A stretch of 64,000 nucleotides of DNA. It comes from Rhabditophanes sp. KR3021. Lineage: Eukaryota > Nematoda > Chromadorea > Rhabditida > Alloionematidae. The stretch covers positions 1,240,001 to 1,304,000 of the forward strand of contig CAUJLY010000001.1 in NCBI GenBank assembly GCA_963281155.1. Direction: 5' to 3'. Each line of letters starts with the position of its first letter. Positions within the stretch are counted from its first letter, which is position 1. This document shows, in pieces, positions 1 through 10,347 of the stretch. The notes beneath the pieces are model-generated. The model saw only the letters and a list, made by a program, of their open reading frames with translations. It was not told the DNA's origin and made no database searches. The position numbers and the translations under genes are program-made.

Positions 1-839
1 TCAAAGTCATTGCCACCTAATTGCACATTAAATATTCGAAATAATTAAAATTAGACTTACCTAAATGGGTATCACTTGAAGTTGACAAAACTTCTATATT
101 GGAATTATCAATTCTAACAATAGATACATCCAAGGTCCCTTTACCTAAATGAAACACTAGGACCAATCCATTAACTGCACCTTTATTATCGTGAGCATAT
201 TGTATTACAGCGGATGTGGGTTCAGTTAATACTTTTAAGACTTTAAGTCCTGCAATTTCGCCAGCATTTTTGGTCGCTTGCTTTTGATAATTTTTAAAAT
301 AAGCAGGAACAGTAATAACGGCTTCAGTGATTTTGCAACTTAAAAATTCTTCCGCAGTTTTTTTTAAGTTTTTCAAAATATGAGCTGCAATTGCTTCTGG
401 TGTATATCGTTTTGTTTTTTTGCCATCTACTTCATTTCTCTCTACGGAAATTAAACATCTATTACCTCTACCATTTGTTACTTTAAAAGGATAATTCTTT
501 ACATCGCCTTTAACGATATCATCCACATATTTTCGTCCTATCAATCGTTTGCTATCTAAATAAATAATTTATTATTATTAATTCAAAAAGGTTACCGTAA
601 ACAACATTGGTCGGGTTAATACCAAGCATTTCTAATGCCGCTTGTCCCACTAATATTTCAGCGTCCATAAAGCAGACAACTGATGGCGTTATTCGTGACC
701 CTCAATGAATTTAGTTTAAAAACAATAGATAATTTTTCTTACCATGTCCATTTGCAATTACCTCAACTTTTTGATTTCTATAAACTGCTACACATGAAAA
801 AGTTGTTCCTAAGTCAATTCCAATAGCATATGATGCCAT
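1..839 (-). CDS. Divergent Hsp70-family chaperone, N-terminal ATPase domain (3' end outside window)
   Basis: Spliced gene read from 839 downward: exons 839-743, 700-596, 555-61 and 16-1, joined by introns of 40-44 nt with GT..AG ends that keep the frame. The N terminus has the Hsp70 phosphate-1 signature [15 protein letters not shown], followed by [13 protein letters not shown] and KRLIGRK, then [21 protein letters not shown] and a TEPTSA version of NEPTAA. Hsp70s are cytosolic or ER ATP-driven chaperones. The phosphate-2 loop, normally DLGGGTFD, reads HLGKGTLD, so the usual first aspartate and a glycine are replaced; NDQGNR is also altered. The frame is otherwise open, so this looks like a fast-evolving paralog or very young pseudogene rather than the main Hsc70. 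The protein runs off the window at GNDFD. Family assignment is secure; function is uncertain. Confidence 0.9.
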
Positions 840-1668
840 TTTTTAACTCTTTTAATTGTTTCAAACTTTCTGAAAATATGTTATGAATGAATAAGCAAAT
901 TGTGGAATATATTCAAATATATAATGCATTTGTCTGATTCGAAGAGCTAATCACTGCTTTCAAAATGCTAAATCGAATCATTTTCATCTTTTAACCTTAT
1001 CTTATCACTCTAATATTTCTTTATCGCATTTGCATCAGCACTAATTATCTACATAATTTCATTAATGTATCTTGATTATTCATTTATATGGTCAGAAGTA
1101 TATAATGTCGCTCAAGTTACTTGTAAGTGAGTGACTTGAAGTGAGTTGTAAAAAATATTTTTTTAACAATTAAATCAATAAATTAATTATTTTTTGGTTG
1201 AAAATGGTTTACAATTGTATGTTTACTAATTTAAAGCTTTGTTTTAGCAAGAAAAAATCTCAAAATTTTTTCAAGTGACTTTATTTATTACAAAACTCAC
1301 TGGGTCACTCAAGTTGGTGACATTATTTTAGGTGAGCAACATTGTATAGCTTGAATAACAAAAAATAGTTAATATATCTTGAATTCATTTTTCTCCACCT
1401 TAAGAACACTAAAAAGGAATTAGGTCTAAGAATAAATTAATTTATACACAATAAAAGGAAACACAGTCTATAAATAAAAGTTGTATTTATTTAAGGGTCC
1501 ATCTAATTAAAGAATGGTAATAAAAGTTGAATTTACTTTGCTACAGATGTAGTTAGTTATTAGTAGTTACATTAAAATTTTGACAAGTGGGAAGTTTTTG
1601 ATTTCTAGAAATGTCGTGTTTGATCTCGTGAAGTGAGAATTGGTTGAATTGTTTTCCATTCATTAAAT
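840..1668. other. Intergenic region holding a MITE
   Basis: This is the AT-rich spacer between the divergently placed 5' end of the Hsp70 gene and the 3' end of the glucosidase gene. Apart from the inverted-repeat element at 1099-1348 I see no coding signal. Confidence 0.6.
1099..1348. mobile_element. MITE-like element with ~17 bp terminal inverted repeats
   Basis: The left end TATATAATGTCGCTCAA (from 1099) is matched in inverted orientation by the right end, whose complement reads TATACAATGTTGCTCAC. Further inside, AGTGAGTTGTAA is mirrored by TTACAAAACTCACT, so the inverted similarity extends about 50-60 bp with gaps. The element is about 250 bp, has no ORF and is bounded by TA, as expected for a Tc1/mariner-type non-autonomous element. 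The exact termini are estimated by eye. Confidence 0.6.
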
Positions 1669-4059
1669 TTAAGAAAAGTCTCCAGACATGATCACCAACA
1701 CCAAAGAACTCCATCCGTTAAAAGGCCGCGTGCCTTGACCCATACCCGTTGAATCATCATAGTTTTCAAAGACATAACCGGTTCGGTTGTACTCGTTGCT
1801 AATTAGGTTGATGATGTTTGTTCTTAGATCGGTGAACAACTGAAGCGACATTTCCCGATACGGCCCTTCAACACTTCCATAATGGTTAAGAGCAGACAAG
1901 GCCATGTAGTTTAAATTAATCCAAATGTAACCTCTCCAGTAACCAGGATCGTGTTCGGTGTTCTTGGCTCCATAGTAAGGTGATGTCTTGGAGACTGATC
2001 TCAGCCCGTATTTGGACCATGTAGCGTTGCCATCTCCCAATTTCTTCAGCGTAATCTCTAATTCAGGAGCATTTGGGGGAATTTGCTTCAATAGAAGTGG
2101 AAACAGATTGACATATCCAAAGGCGTTGGTAACAAATTGTTGTTTGGGTGCTCTTCTGAATTCTCGCTTGGTTTGGGATTGGACGTACCCGTTTTGATCG
2201 CGGTACAAAGTTTGCTTGAGGTAGACGTCTGTACTGTGCAAGCCGTAGTCAGCGAACATTTGGCCTTGTGGATCCCAGTGATTTTCCTTCAAAAACGAGT
2301 ACTCGCTATAATCGTCACCACCCAACTCCTCAAATAACTGGTCTAAGTTGTTAGTATTGACGATCTTATCAAACTTAGACATAACCTGACTGGACATCAT
2401 CATCCAACACTTCAAGTCAAGATGGTATTCTTGGTGGGTCGGATTGGTAGCTCTTGGGTAATCATCCAGCCCTGAAGCAAGAGTCTTAGGATTCAGCTCG
2501 GTATCAAGATTCTCTAATCTTCCACGCCATCTAAACAAACCACTTTTGGATGCTTTCTGACTGCTCATCAGCCATTTGAACCACAATCTCATCCGAGGGT
2601 GGAGTTTCTTGAGGGATTCCATGTGTTCCTTGACGAATCCTTTATCTTTCAAGAACAAATCCATCAGATAGAAGAAAGCCGGCGGATTAGCAACATCATC
2701 TCGTTGAACCACAAATTCAGAAGGCACCCGTTTAAGAGACTCTTCCCCTAAGATCATCTCTCTTGGAATCCAGCCATCCTTGTTTATGGTGTCAAACCAA
2801 GAAGATAGAATGTCGAAGGATAATTGAGGGTCGAATTTACGAATCAAGATGTTGTGAAAAGCTTCATCCCATAAAAAGCCACGTGGGAAGAATGAGCGGG
2901 AGGGCACTGCTGTCAGGAGGTTGTGTGGACCGTACAAGTATGTTTTGCCTTTGTTTGGTTCGTTCTTGGGGTGGACTATATTGGATCCGTAAAAGTCTGA
3001 AATGCCGCCAAGCATATTTGATAAAGCGACCCGACCTAGTTCTTTTTCAATTGAGGTCAGGTTCAGCGAAGAGAGATGAAAGCGGCTTTCAAAATGTGCC
3101 TCGAATGAAGCTTCTTTTTCCTTGAGTTTGGTGTCATAATTTGTTCTATCTAGTGTTTGACCTGTATCTCCTTTGAATGAAGCATAGGAGGACCCTTTAC
3201 CAGTCAACGTAACTTGCAGAGCAATGAACTTGAGTGAAGGCGAATGGGGACGAGCTTGGCTAATTCTGATTCCATCTTTTTGATCGAATATCAAAGAGGA
3301 TTTGACAAAGTCTTCATATTGAACAGCATTCGTCAGAGTGTCATTATTGAGCACAAACACCTTGGCATCCTTTCCAAAGTCGAAGCTCAAGCTAAAGTCA
3401 CCTAATTCGTCTGTCCTCCCATCAATCATATTCTTTTCCCCATCATACTCAATGAAGTCGTTTGGTCCTTGAACACCGAAGTAATAGATTAGCGTTGTTT
3501 TGGCGAATTTGTTATCGCTCTTGACACTAACTTTTGTTGAAAAAGAGTGCTCATTCCCGATAAAACTAGCATTCATCTGCATATAGTCATCATTAATTCT
3601 CTGTTCCCCAAAGGACTTTCCATCATGAAATAGCCATGCATAGTTTTTGAGGGAATCTTCATTGTAACACCAGTGTCTTAGTTTGAGTTGGTAGTTTTGT
3701 TGATTAGGCATAGGCTGTCTAAACCACATCATTCCAAAGTTGGGAGACATCTCATGTCGCGCTTTCAAGCCAAAGTAAGTGTGTGAGCGATATGTCGACC
3801 AGGCTTTCTTGTCTATTAAGGAGGTGTCCGTGATTAGCGGTAGATCTGATTTGGTGACTGCCGATAGGACGTTGTTGGAGAAGGGGTTTAAGAATATACC
3901 AAGAGCAGCTAGAAGTGGCAGAATCCACATTAATACTTTGAAGGTTGATTTTATAGATGTTTCATCCTCTCTTTTGACTGTAGTAAATGAAACTTGATTA
4001 CCATCCGAAGATTCAAGTTTTTCCTTTTGTCGGGATCTGATTTTTGGCTTCTCCACCAT
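1669..4059 (-). CDS. mogs: Mannosyl-oligosaccharide glucosidase (processing alpha-glucosidase I, GH63)
   Basis: A single open frame of 796 codons. Glucosidase I is an ER type II membrane enzyme that removes the outermost glucose from the Glc3Man9GlcNAc2 N-glycan just after transfer to protein. Visible support: a short basic cytosolic N terminus, one membrane anchor at about residues 42-64 (FKVLMWILPLLAALGIFL), then the GH63 catalytic region with FFPRGFLWDEAFHN near residue 398 (the Asp is the expected general acid) and YVFENYDDSTGMGQG near residue 765 (the Glu is the expected base), plus GRTDELGDFSLSF and HDPGYWRGYIWINLNYMA. Length fits the family (about 800). The first Met of the frame precedes the basic tail and anchor, so it is the natural start. 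It has no intron, unusual for so long a gene. Confidence 0.95.
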   Translation of the reverse strand: MVEKPKIRSRQKEKLESSDGNQVSFTTVKREDETSIKSTFKVLMWILPLLAALGIFLNPFSNNVLSAVTKSDLPLITDTSLIDKKAWSTYRSHTYFGLKARHEMSPNFGMMWFRQPMPNQQNYQLKLRHWCYNEDSLKNYAWLFHDGKSFGEQRINDDYMQMNASFIGNEHSFSTKVSVKSDNKFAKTTLIYYFGVQGPNDFIEYDGEKNMIDGRTDELGDFSLSFDFGKDAKVFVLNNDTLTNAVQYEDFVKSSLIFDQKDGIRISQARPHSPSLKFIALQVTLTGKGSSYASFKGDTGQTLDRTNYDTKLKEKEASFEAHFESRFHLSSLNLTSIEKELGRVALSNMLGGISDFYGSNIVHPKNEPNKGKTYLYGPHNLLTAVPSRSFFPRGFLWDEAFHNILIRKFDPQLSFDILSSWFDTINKDGWIPREMILGEESLKRVPSEFVVQRDDVANPPAFFYLMDLFLKDKGFVKEHMESLKKLHPRMRLWFKWLMSSQKASKSGLFRWRGRLENLDTELNPKTLASGLDDYPRATNPTHQEYHLDLKCWMMMSSQVMSKFDKIVNTNNLDQLFEELGGDDYSEYSFLKENHWDPQGQMFADYGLHSTDVYLKQTLYRDQNGYVQSQTKREFRRAPKQQFVTNAFGYVNLFPLLLKQIPPNAPELEITLKKLGDGNATWSKYGLRSVSKTSPYYGAKNTEHDPGYWRGYIWINLNYMALSALNHYGSVEGPYREMSLQLFTDLRTNIINLISNEYNRTGYVFENYDDSTGMGQGTRPFNGWSSLVLVIMSGDFS

Positions 4060-4617
4060 GATAATTATCTTGCAATATAAATAATGTAACCGTAATGAAT
4101 CTAAGCTTTCAAATGTACCAGGTGGTCATTTGGTTGGAGAACCGTGTATGGTTTTCGTGGAAGGAACTGAGTAAAGAGAAGAAGTTAAAGGTATTTAAAC
4201 GACAATTTCCATAAGATAAGAGCCAATGATATCATGCTTGAATTTACATAAAGTTTTCTTGATTTTATTCTGCAGTATTTTCGATATAGTATGCAGCTTC
4301 GTAGATAATTAGAAGATATACTAAATGTGAGTTTATAAATGCTTTCACCAGTAACCTCAGCTTGGGTTATTACTTGCAAGAAGCAGTTGAAGTGCTTCCG
4401 TTCCGTCGAATTTGTCTAACAATGATTACAAGCAGTGAAAAACAGAAATGTTACCTTTTGTGACATCCTTCATGAAGAGGCAAAAAAGTATTTGGTAAAA
4501 TAGCATAGTCTTTGATCCTTGATATTTGCATTCTTTAAAGTTAATTGTGCAGGAGGTATATGAATACAAGTTTATATTTTTAAAGTGTTACAATATCAAA
4601 ATGAAGATAATAGATGT
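4060..4617. other. Intergenic, upstream of the glucosidase gene
   Basis: This 0.55 kb holds the 5' flank of the glucosidase gene and the 3' flank of the Cys-rich relic. A short minus-strand open frame (4185-4379) is AT-driven and shows no recognisable motif. Confidence 0.5.
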
Positions 4618-5400
4618 TTAAATAGTACACTGCAAGACGAATTTATTGCATTTCTTCCCCCTTCCACAATTAGAATCTTTTGTACATTGCTTAGCTTTAT
4701 TGACAATGCAATATCCTGTTGCAATTTGTTGGGGCAAAGATTCATTTGAACATCTATTGAAGCTTCCGTCGGATGAATAACAAGCAAATTTAGTATCACA
4801 GGCAGCCGTGCAAGTAGGTGTATTCTTATCAAGGACCGTTGGATTGCAAATTAATCTGTCATTACATTGGGGGTAAATTAGGCTGCAAGTATCTCCAATA
4901 TTTTTTTAACTTCACAATGGAGGCTAAATGGATTACAGTAAGCATTTGTGTTGCAAGATGGGGGAACATCATCTAAGCAGGCATTTAGTTTGGTATTTGA
5001 TGGAGGTTTACAAGCTTTGTGAATTGAATCGGTTACGACAGCACAGTCACTTTCAACGGCACCAAATCCGCAATCAGAGGAAGTTCTGCATGGTTTAGAA
5101 CACTTAGGAACCGATTGAAAAGTATTACAAACGAGTTCGGGGTCGCATATCAAATTAGTAGTATCACATTTCTGGCCAACTTTAAGTATTCCAGTTGGAA
5201 TTACTGCTTTTTGCAATCTCAAGGTCAAAAAATTACAAGTAAAGCCAGGTTTGTTTGTAGTTGCATCACAATAATCCTTATTTGTTTTATCCTGAGTTGA
5301 TAAGCAATAATTTGATTTGTTGGGAGTACCGGTACCTCCCTCATCTTGAATGGCACATGTCTTCTCCTTAATTAATCTTTGTTTATAAAGGTATGAATTT
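4618..5400 (-). pseudogene. Cys-rich secreted protein relic, 5'-truncated and frameshifted
   Basis: Two overlapping frames encode one Cys-rich protein that aligns with the intact gene at 41531-42558. Shared blocks include the linker (here VKK..IGDTC, there RSKNIGQEC), then C..RLICNPTV against C..RLVCNPTI, TCTAACD against VCTAACD, and IATGYCIVNKAKQCTKD against LATGYCEINAKMQCHKN. The two halves are separated by a one-base frame change in a run of seven A near 4905-4911. No signal peptide or start codon is visible upstream: the frame fades around 5400 and is followed by an unrelated myosin fragment on the other strand. Either a truncated pseudogene, or a partial gene plus a homopolymer sequencing error; the missing 5' end favours pseudogene. 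Confidence 0.75.
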
Positions 5401-5438
5401 ATATTTATTAGATAATTATTAATTAATGTTTATTTTAG

Positions 5439-5680
5439 TTGCCATTCCATCAAGTTGAAATTAGTGCAGTTCAACACAAATCTACCATAAAGCATTCTTC
5501 CCATCACATGAAGCAATAGAAGCATAGTCAATGTCCCGAGTTCGTGAATTCTGTAACAGAATATCTAAACGCCTCGGTCTTCATTCAACTGATGGATATT
5601 CATTATTTTTTAAAATAGGTAAACATGTTTTTCCAGTTCCAGAAAATGAATTTTCTTCGATTACATTAGACAATTTATGA
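5439..5680 (+). pseudogene. Myosin-VII-type MyTH4-FERM fragment (relic exon)
   Basis: Plus-strand translation gives pieces that match the FERM region of class VII myosins: LPFHQVEISAVQHKST, then after a frame change KAFFPSHEAIEA, an in-frame TAG, and SMSRVREFCNRISKRLGLHS followed by TDGYSLFFKIGKHVFPVPEN. Family members read similarly (VEVEAIQHKT.., DFCQ.I..RL.L.S.EGFSLFVKIADKV.SVPE.DF). The segment begins right after a splice-acceptor-like TTTATTTTAG at 5429-5438 and ends at a stop at 5678. With one frame change and one internal stop it cannot be functional. It lies between two minus-strand genes and has no other myosin exons beside it. Confidence 0.75.
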
Positions 5681-5807
5681 ATGGATGAAACAAAATAAAT
5701 ATTCATTCAAGTTTAATTAACAGACATTTATTTAAAAATAAGAAGAAAGAATAATGTGATTAATATTTAGTTTAAATAGTAAAAATAATATCATTTGTAA
5801 TGATGTT

Positions 5808-8141
5808 TCAAGTCTTGATATAAGGTCTAATAGTTTCCAGCATTGAAGTGGCCTCATCCGCTGATTCAAAACGGAATGCGATAGTTTGATAGCTCTCTTC
5901 TTTTGAGGAGAAGCCTTTAGCATTGCCAACAACAATTAGCATAGTTGGCTTTTTCGGAGGAATATTAGCGATATGAGATGAAGTAAGAGCAATATCAACA
6001 ACACTTTTATTGTCATTTGAATAAACAACATGAGGACGAGAATCTCTTTGAGCAGGTTCATAAACGTAAATACCCCCACTTCCGAGAGTAGCCCAAATCT
6101 TTTTCTCTTCCCCATTTACAATTTCTTTTGACATTCTGTAAATTTTTCCTTTTAAACCCCAGACTATTTTGGCAGCTAAAGGATTAAACGTAGATTCACA
6201 GAGGAAATCGTCATCATTTGCATTGCTATGATCAAGATTTATAGAAGAAGATTTAGTGATTTCAGGAACAGTAGTATTTGGAAAAACTGGTGGGCGAATA
6301 ACATTTATCAAAGATCCATTAACAGGAGAAATTGTAGAAGCGGAATACCCACCTGTTGAAGGTATTTCAAATCCGAAAGATCCGTTAGTTTGAAGAATGT
6401 TGACAGGAGTAGATGCAGTATTTGACTCTTCGTTGCCAAATGATTTTGCAGCATTTGCACTTCCAGGATAAAGGCGATTGAAATCTCCAAAAGTTGGTTT
6501 TTTGATAACCAAATCTTCCACGGTGATGTTGCTTCCAAACAACTTTCTTGTTCCAGTACCGATAATTCCTTGTGATGGAGCAGTGAAGTGTGGGTTTGGA
6601 GTAACATGGTTCATTTCAACTTTTTGATCCATAGAACTTTCGCAAACACGACAAATTTTATCCTTTAGAGGATTACTAGTAAGGCAGCTTAAACAATCCC
6701 AAAGCTCTTCTTCATCTTCTGAATCGGAGGAGGCACGTTCGTCGTCGTTCACTGAGTCCAATTCTTCATAATTCAGAGAAACCGGTTCTTCCACACTTTC
6801 AATTTTTGGAGTAACACGAAGGGTTTCATGCAATTTCGTCACATTTGTACCTTCCTTACCTTTTTCCTCACTGAAATCATCATTTTGAATGATACTTGTA
6901 ACAGGTTGTTCCCTTAACACATTTTCTTTGCCACAAAAGTTTCCATCCACCCTTCTTCTTTCCTCTCTGCACTCCTTGAAGGCCTTTTCAAAAGAACAGC
7001 AATCTTCGGCAGTTTTAAAATGAATGCGGATAGATTTCAATGAGTATAACGATTCATCACCAATCTTAGCCAAACATTTAATTGAAATCCTCTTAACAGC
7101 GTCATCTTCGTGTTTGATCTTTTGGCCAGGAATAATCTCAAAATCGACAATTTTACTGTCATCTTTTGCCACCACAACATTGAAAATACCTGTGGTAAAG
7201 TTCTTGAAGATCCCAATAATTCCTCGCCCGATTTCAGTTGAATGCTTTCCTTCTTTTGATTTGGTGCTAACTTTAACACCAAGTTCTTTTGATAACAAGT
7301 TTGCAACTCTTGCAACTCTTCCATTCCCGTTATCATTAAGCGTTTGATGTTCTGAATGAGGAGCAATCACTGTCTTTTCACAATCCTCCAAGATGCTCAA
7401 TTCCGTTTCTTGAGCGACAACCCTCTCTAAAGTTGGGAATGACTCTCCATCTAATTGCTCTTTTGAATCCAAAGCAACACATGCTTTCACAAATTCCTTA
7501 AACATTGGCCCATTGTCAGTAGGTAATTCCAAACCGAAATCATGAGCAATAGCTGCATTCGTAGAGTTATTCACCCCAACGCCAGATAATTTCTCCGCCA
7601 TTTCATCCAACTCCTCGGCCTTTGTGCTCGATTGTTCAGCTTTGCCAGATAACTGCCCAGCTTTCTGATCGACAAGTGCAGCTGTTAATGTTTCACACTC
7701 TCGTACCCATTCACGAACTTCATCTCTATGAGCTTCCTTCAATCTTTTGAGCTCAGCAACATGGCAGTCGGTCATTATTTCTACCATTTTTTTGAGTTCA
7801 TTGTCATGACCAGATTGCTCGGCGGCTAATTGTTTTGTGAAATTATCGCGGATCGAAGCGATCTCTTCGGAATGCTGCTCCTCACTTCGTTCTACCAACT
7901 TCAATATTGCCTCCTCAATGGCATCCATACTAACCTTCATCTGGTAAATTTCGCGTCTCCCTTCGAAAGTTTCTTCCATCCATTGCTTTAAATTGGATAT
8001 TTCAGACCCGAGACAGCGGTTTACCTAAAAGGATCAATAATTTATCTAAAGGTTAAAGTAACTTACATTTTCGGTCATTTCCGACTCCCAAGCACTGTGA
8101 AATCGTGCGTCATCGTCTTCACTGCTGCTTGAGAAAGACAT
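5808..8141 (-). CDS. npp-9: RanBP2/NPP-9-like nucleoporin with Ran-binding domains and RanBP2-type zinc finger
   Basis: Two exons, 8141-8067 and 8024-5808, joined across a 42-nt intron, give 763 aa. The first exon supplies a short acidic N terminus starting MSFSSSSEDDD, a better start than the internal Met of the second exon. Order of parts: a charged coiled coil (about 40-170), a first RanBD-like fold (about 260-380, with GRGIIGIFKN, VDFEIIPGQKI and FKTAEDCCSFEKAFK), an acidic linker, a zinc finger WDCLSC..CRVCES (about 464-486), a Phe/Gly-poor linker, and a second RanBD-like fold at the C terminus (about 640-760, KGKIYRMSKE to AFRFESADEATSM). This matches the nematode RanBP2 homolog, a cytoplasmic nuclear-pore component that binds Ran-GTP. 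It is much shorter than vertebrate RanBP2. The symbol is by similarity of architecture only. Confidence 0.75.
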
Positions 8142-8675
8142 AATGAAGATTACTTAGCCTGAATGAGTTAATCAAAGAATAGATTTTATAAAAATGTTAA
8201 CAACGTAAAAGAAACCATACAAAACCGCAACTTATAAAAGTGCTTTAGCAAGAATGATAATTAAAATAAAAGGTAACCCTTAAATTTAGTATGACACCAA
8301 CCATAAGTACAAGGTACATATCATACAAAAACTTAAATGATGAAAGTACTTACAACGGTAAAGTTAGTTAACATATTGACCGACACCTGTAACAATGAAT
8401 ATAAAACAAAATTTACACGCCCCTCTTTATTAGACATGGAAGAAGTTAATATTGATCAAATGTGATCTATAAATAGTGATAAATTAAATTGGATTTTAAC
8501 CTAATTAAAAAGTCAGCCGAAAAATTGTGTGGTTTAAATAATAAACCATAACTTCCGATTTACTTTAAAACCTTGGCGTTCGGCAATGTTTTTGACGTTG
8601 TGAAAGCCGAAAGAAAGTGCATTGTCGGGCATTAGGTTGTCACAATTTTTAGTATGCCAGCAAGCGTTTCAATTG
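8142..8675. other. Intergenic, upstream of the nucleoporin gene
   Basis: AT-rich. A 32-codon coding-looking patch lies on the minus strand around 8540-8640 (starts MPDNALSFGFHNV), without a family match I can name. Confidence 0.35.
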
Positions 8676-8957
8676 TCAGAATTCTACCACAAAACGAATG
8701 ATTTCGTTAAAAAAAATTGCCATTGTTCGGGATCTGTACAAAATTATACAATCATAATGTTTGAATAAAGTTACATTGAACAAAATGTCAATTTGAGAAT
8801 TGGTATCTTCGGCGGAGTTTGAAAAAGAGGCACCAGTAAGATTTTTGTCAGCTAACAACCATTCAACTTCTGAGGAACATGGTAATTCATTGCTTTTGCT
8901 AACTTCCAATGCTTTTTTGAGAACATCGGGACCCTTCCCAGACAGAGGCGATAACAT
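8676..8957 (-). CDS. Unrecognised 93-codon open frame, possibly an exon or relic
   Basis: The first two thirds (MLSPLSGKGPDVLKKALEVS, then SKSNELPCSSEVEWLLADKN) have ordinary amino-acid composition and codon use, while the last third turns hydrophobic and AT-driven, suggesting that real coding ends near 8780 or continues through a splice. No signal peptide or known motif. It could be a small orphan gene, a fragment of a larger one, or chance. Confidence 0.3.
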   Translation of the reverse strand: MLSPLSGKGPDVLKKALEVSKSNELPCSSEVEWLLADKNLTGASFSNSAEDTNSQIDILFNVTLFKHYDCIILYRSRTMAIFFNEIIRFVVEF

Positions 8958-9699
8958 TCTCTCCTATCGTATATTTAATAAGTGATGGAAAAACTGGGGA
9001 CAATTTTCATGGAATCTGATAGGATAACTATGTAATTTATTATGCTAACAAACACACATATGTATATAATAATATGAATATAGGATAATGAGTCATATTA
9101 TAACACGTTGTCTATCCAACAGCGAGTATACAAAGAATTTGATTGATGTTTCTAACCATATGGTATAAGTGCGATTATCATACGTTGTTTCTTTTATAAA
9201 GGTTAAAGAATAGTCTAACTCAGTTTTTGAGAAGCATCTTTTCTTGGATTGGTGTAATTGACTTTACGGGAATGTTGTGTAAGTAAAAAGTGTAATTAAA
9301 TGCTTTTAGACTGTAAAAGACATGGATAAGGGAAAATCTAATTTCTTAGGTATTCTACAAGAAAAGAGACAGTATTACGTTTTCATACAATTGTATGGAC
9401 ATGTCAAAGTTACTGAAGCATTGATAGGGATCAACTACCAGTGAATAATTAATTACCTTATTTAATAGGTAAAATTTGAAATATAATGATTTTAACATTT
9501 AATAATGTAACAAACAATCGTAATAAATATCCTTTTTGAATACTCATCATTTGTTCCATTCATTTGAATGTGTATTGAAATTTTTGAAACATATCAGTTC
9601 AATTAACAAAAACAAAGTAATAGAAACCATTTTATTAAAACTACTATCAATATTATTATTACACGAAAAGTAAAAGGTAAAATAGATTATGCAGAAGTG
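8958..9699. other. Intergenic
   Basis: About 0.74 kb of AT-rich sequence between the uncertain frame at 8676-8957 and the orphan helical gene. I see no gene, RNA or repeat in it. Confidence 0.5.
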
Positions 9700-10347
9700 T
9701 TAAACATTGACCTTGCTTCTGTCTGGATTACGTTGTTTGAAAATTCTCTTAGCCATACCAATGAACTTCTTTCTATCATGCGCACGTTCAGTTCCGCTAA
9801 ACCCGAGGAAAGATGCTTTGCTGAGGATAAAGTAATCATAGACTGGACTTTTCTTGAAATCAGGAACTTTCTCAAGCATTGTAACAGTTTCTCTAGCCAT
9901 ATCTAAGAAAATACAATGTTTGGATTTTGCAAGAGAATGGAAGTCTTCCTTCATCAGTTTGAACTGGATTTCGGTAAGTTCGTTGGAAATATTTCTCATA
10001 CTGTTGGCATCGTTTTCATCAGTATTCCTTTGATTTTCGAAATTGTAATTGATGACCTTGGCAAACTCGATAAATTTCTTCTTTTCATAAGTAAATGTCT
10101 TGTGCAAAAGACCGAAGTATTCTGCAAACAAGTTGATCATACTCATATCCAAAGCTTTATCCATTGTACCGGAACTTGATCTAATAAATTGGACAGAACT
10201 GAAAGCCATACGTCTAATGGTATCATTCAAAGTAGATACAACATGGACTAAATTTTGCTCCGAAGCTTGTAGAAGTTGATCCTGGGTTTTCTGATACTTC
10301 TGAGGAACATCCATTTGAGGAAGGATAACACAATTGAAATTGAACAT
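9700..10347 (-). CDS. Orphan helical protein, 215 aa
   Basis: Uninterrupted frame of good composition, predicted almost wholly alpha-helical: SEQNLVHVVSTLNDTIRRMA and ISNELTEIQFKLMKEDFHSL are amphipathic. It has no signal peptide, membrane segment or cysteine pattern. The C terminus is strongly basic (KKFIGMAKRIFKQRNPDRSK). The second Met (residue 12, MDVPQKYQK) may be the true start because the first eleven residues are hydrophobic and atypical. The layout of regularly spaced helices would fit a cytosolic BAR-like or coiled-coil adaptor, but no family signature is visible, so I assign none. Confidence 0.65.
   Translation of the reverse strand: MFNFNCVILPQMDVPQKYQKTQDQLLQASEQNLVHVVSTLNDTIRRMAFSSVQFIRSSSGTMDKALDMSMINLFAEYFGLLHKTFTYEKKKFIEFAKVINYNFENQRNTDENDANSMRNISNELTEIQFKLMKEDFHSLAKSKHCIFLDMARETVTMLEKVPDFKKSPVYDYFILSKASFLGFSGTERAHDRKKFIGMAKRIFKQRNPDRSKVNV

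Noticed and set aside
1988..3997. Plus-strand open frames opposite the glucosidase gene
   Set aside because: They lie antisense to a firmly identified GH63 gene, lack any motif and follow from its codon composition.
4596..4832. 78-codon minus-strand frame over the end of the Cys-rich relic
   Set aside because: The neighbouring frame carries the Cys pattern shared with 41531-42558; this one is its shadow.
7024..7366. Frames on both strands inside the nucleoporin gene
   Set aside because: Overlap a conserved RanBD-like coding region and have no independent support.
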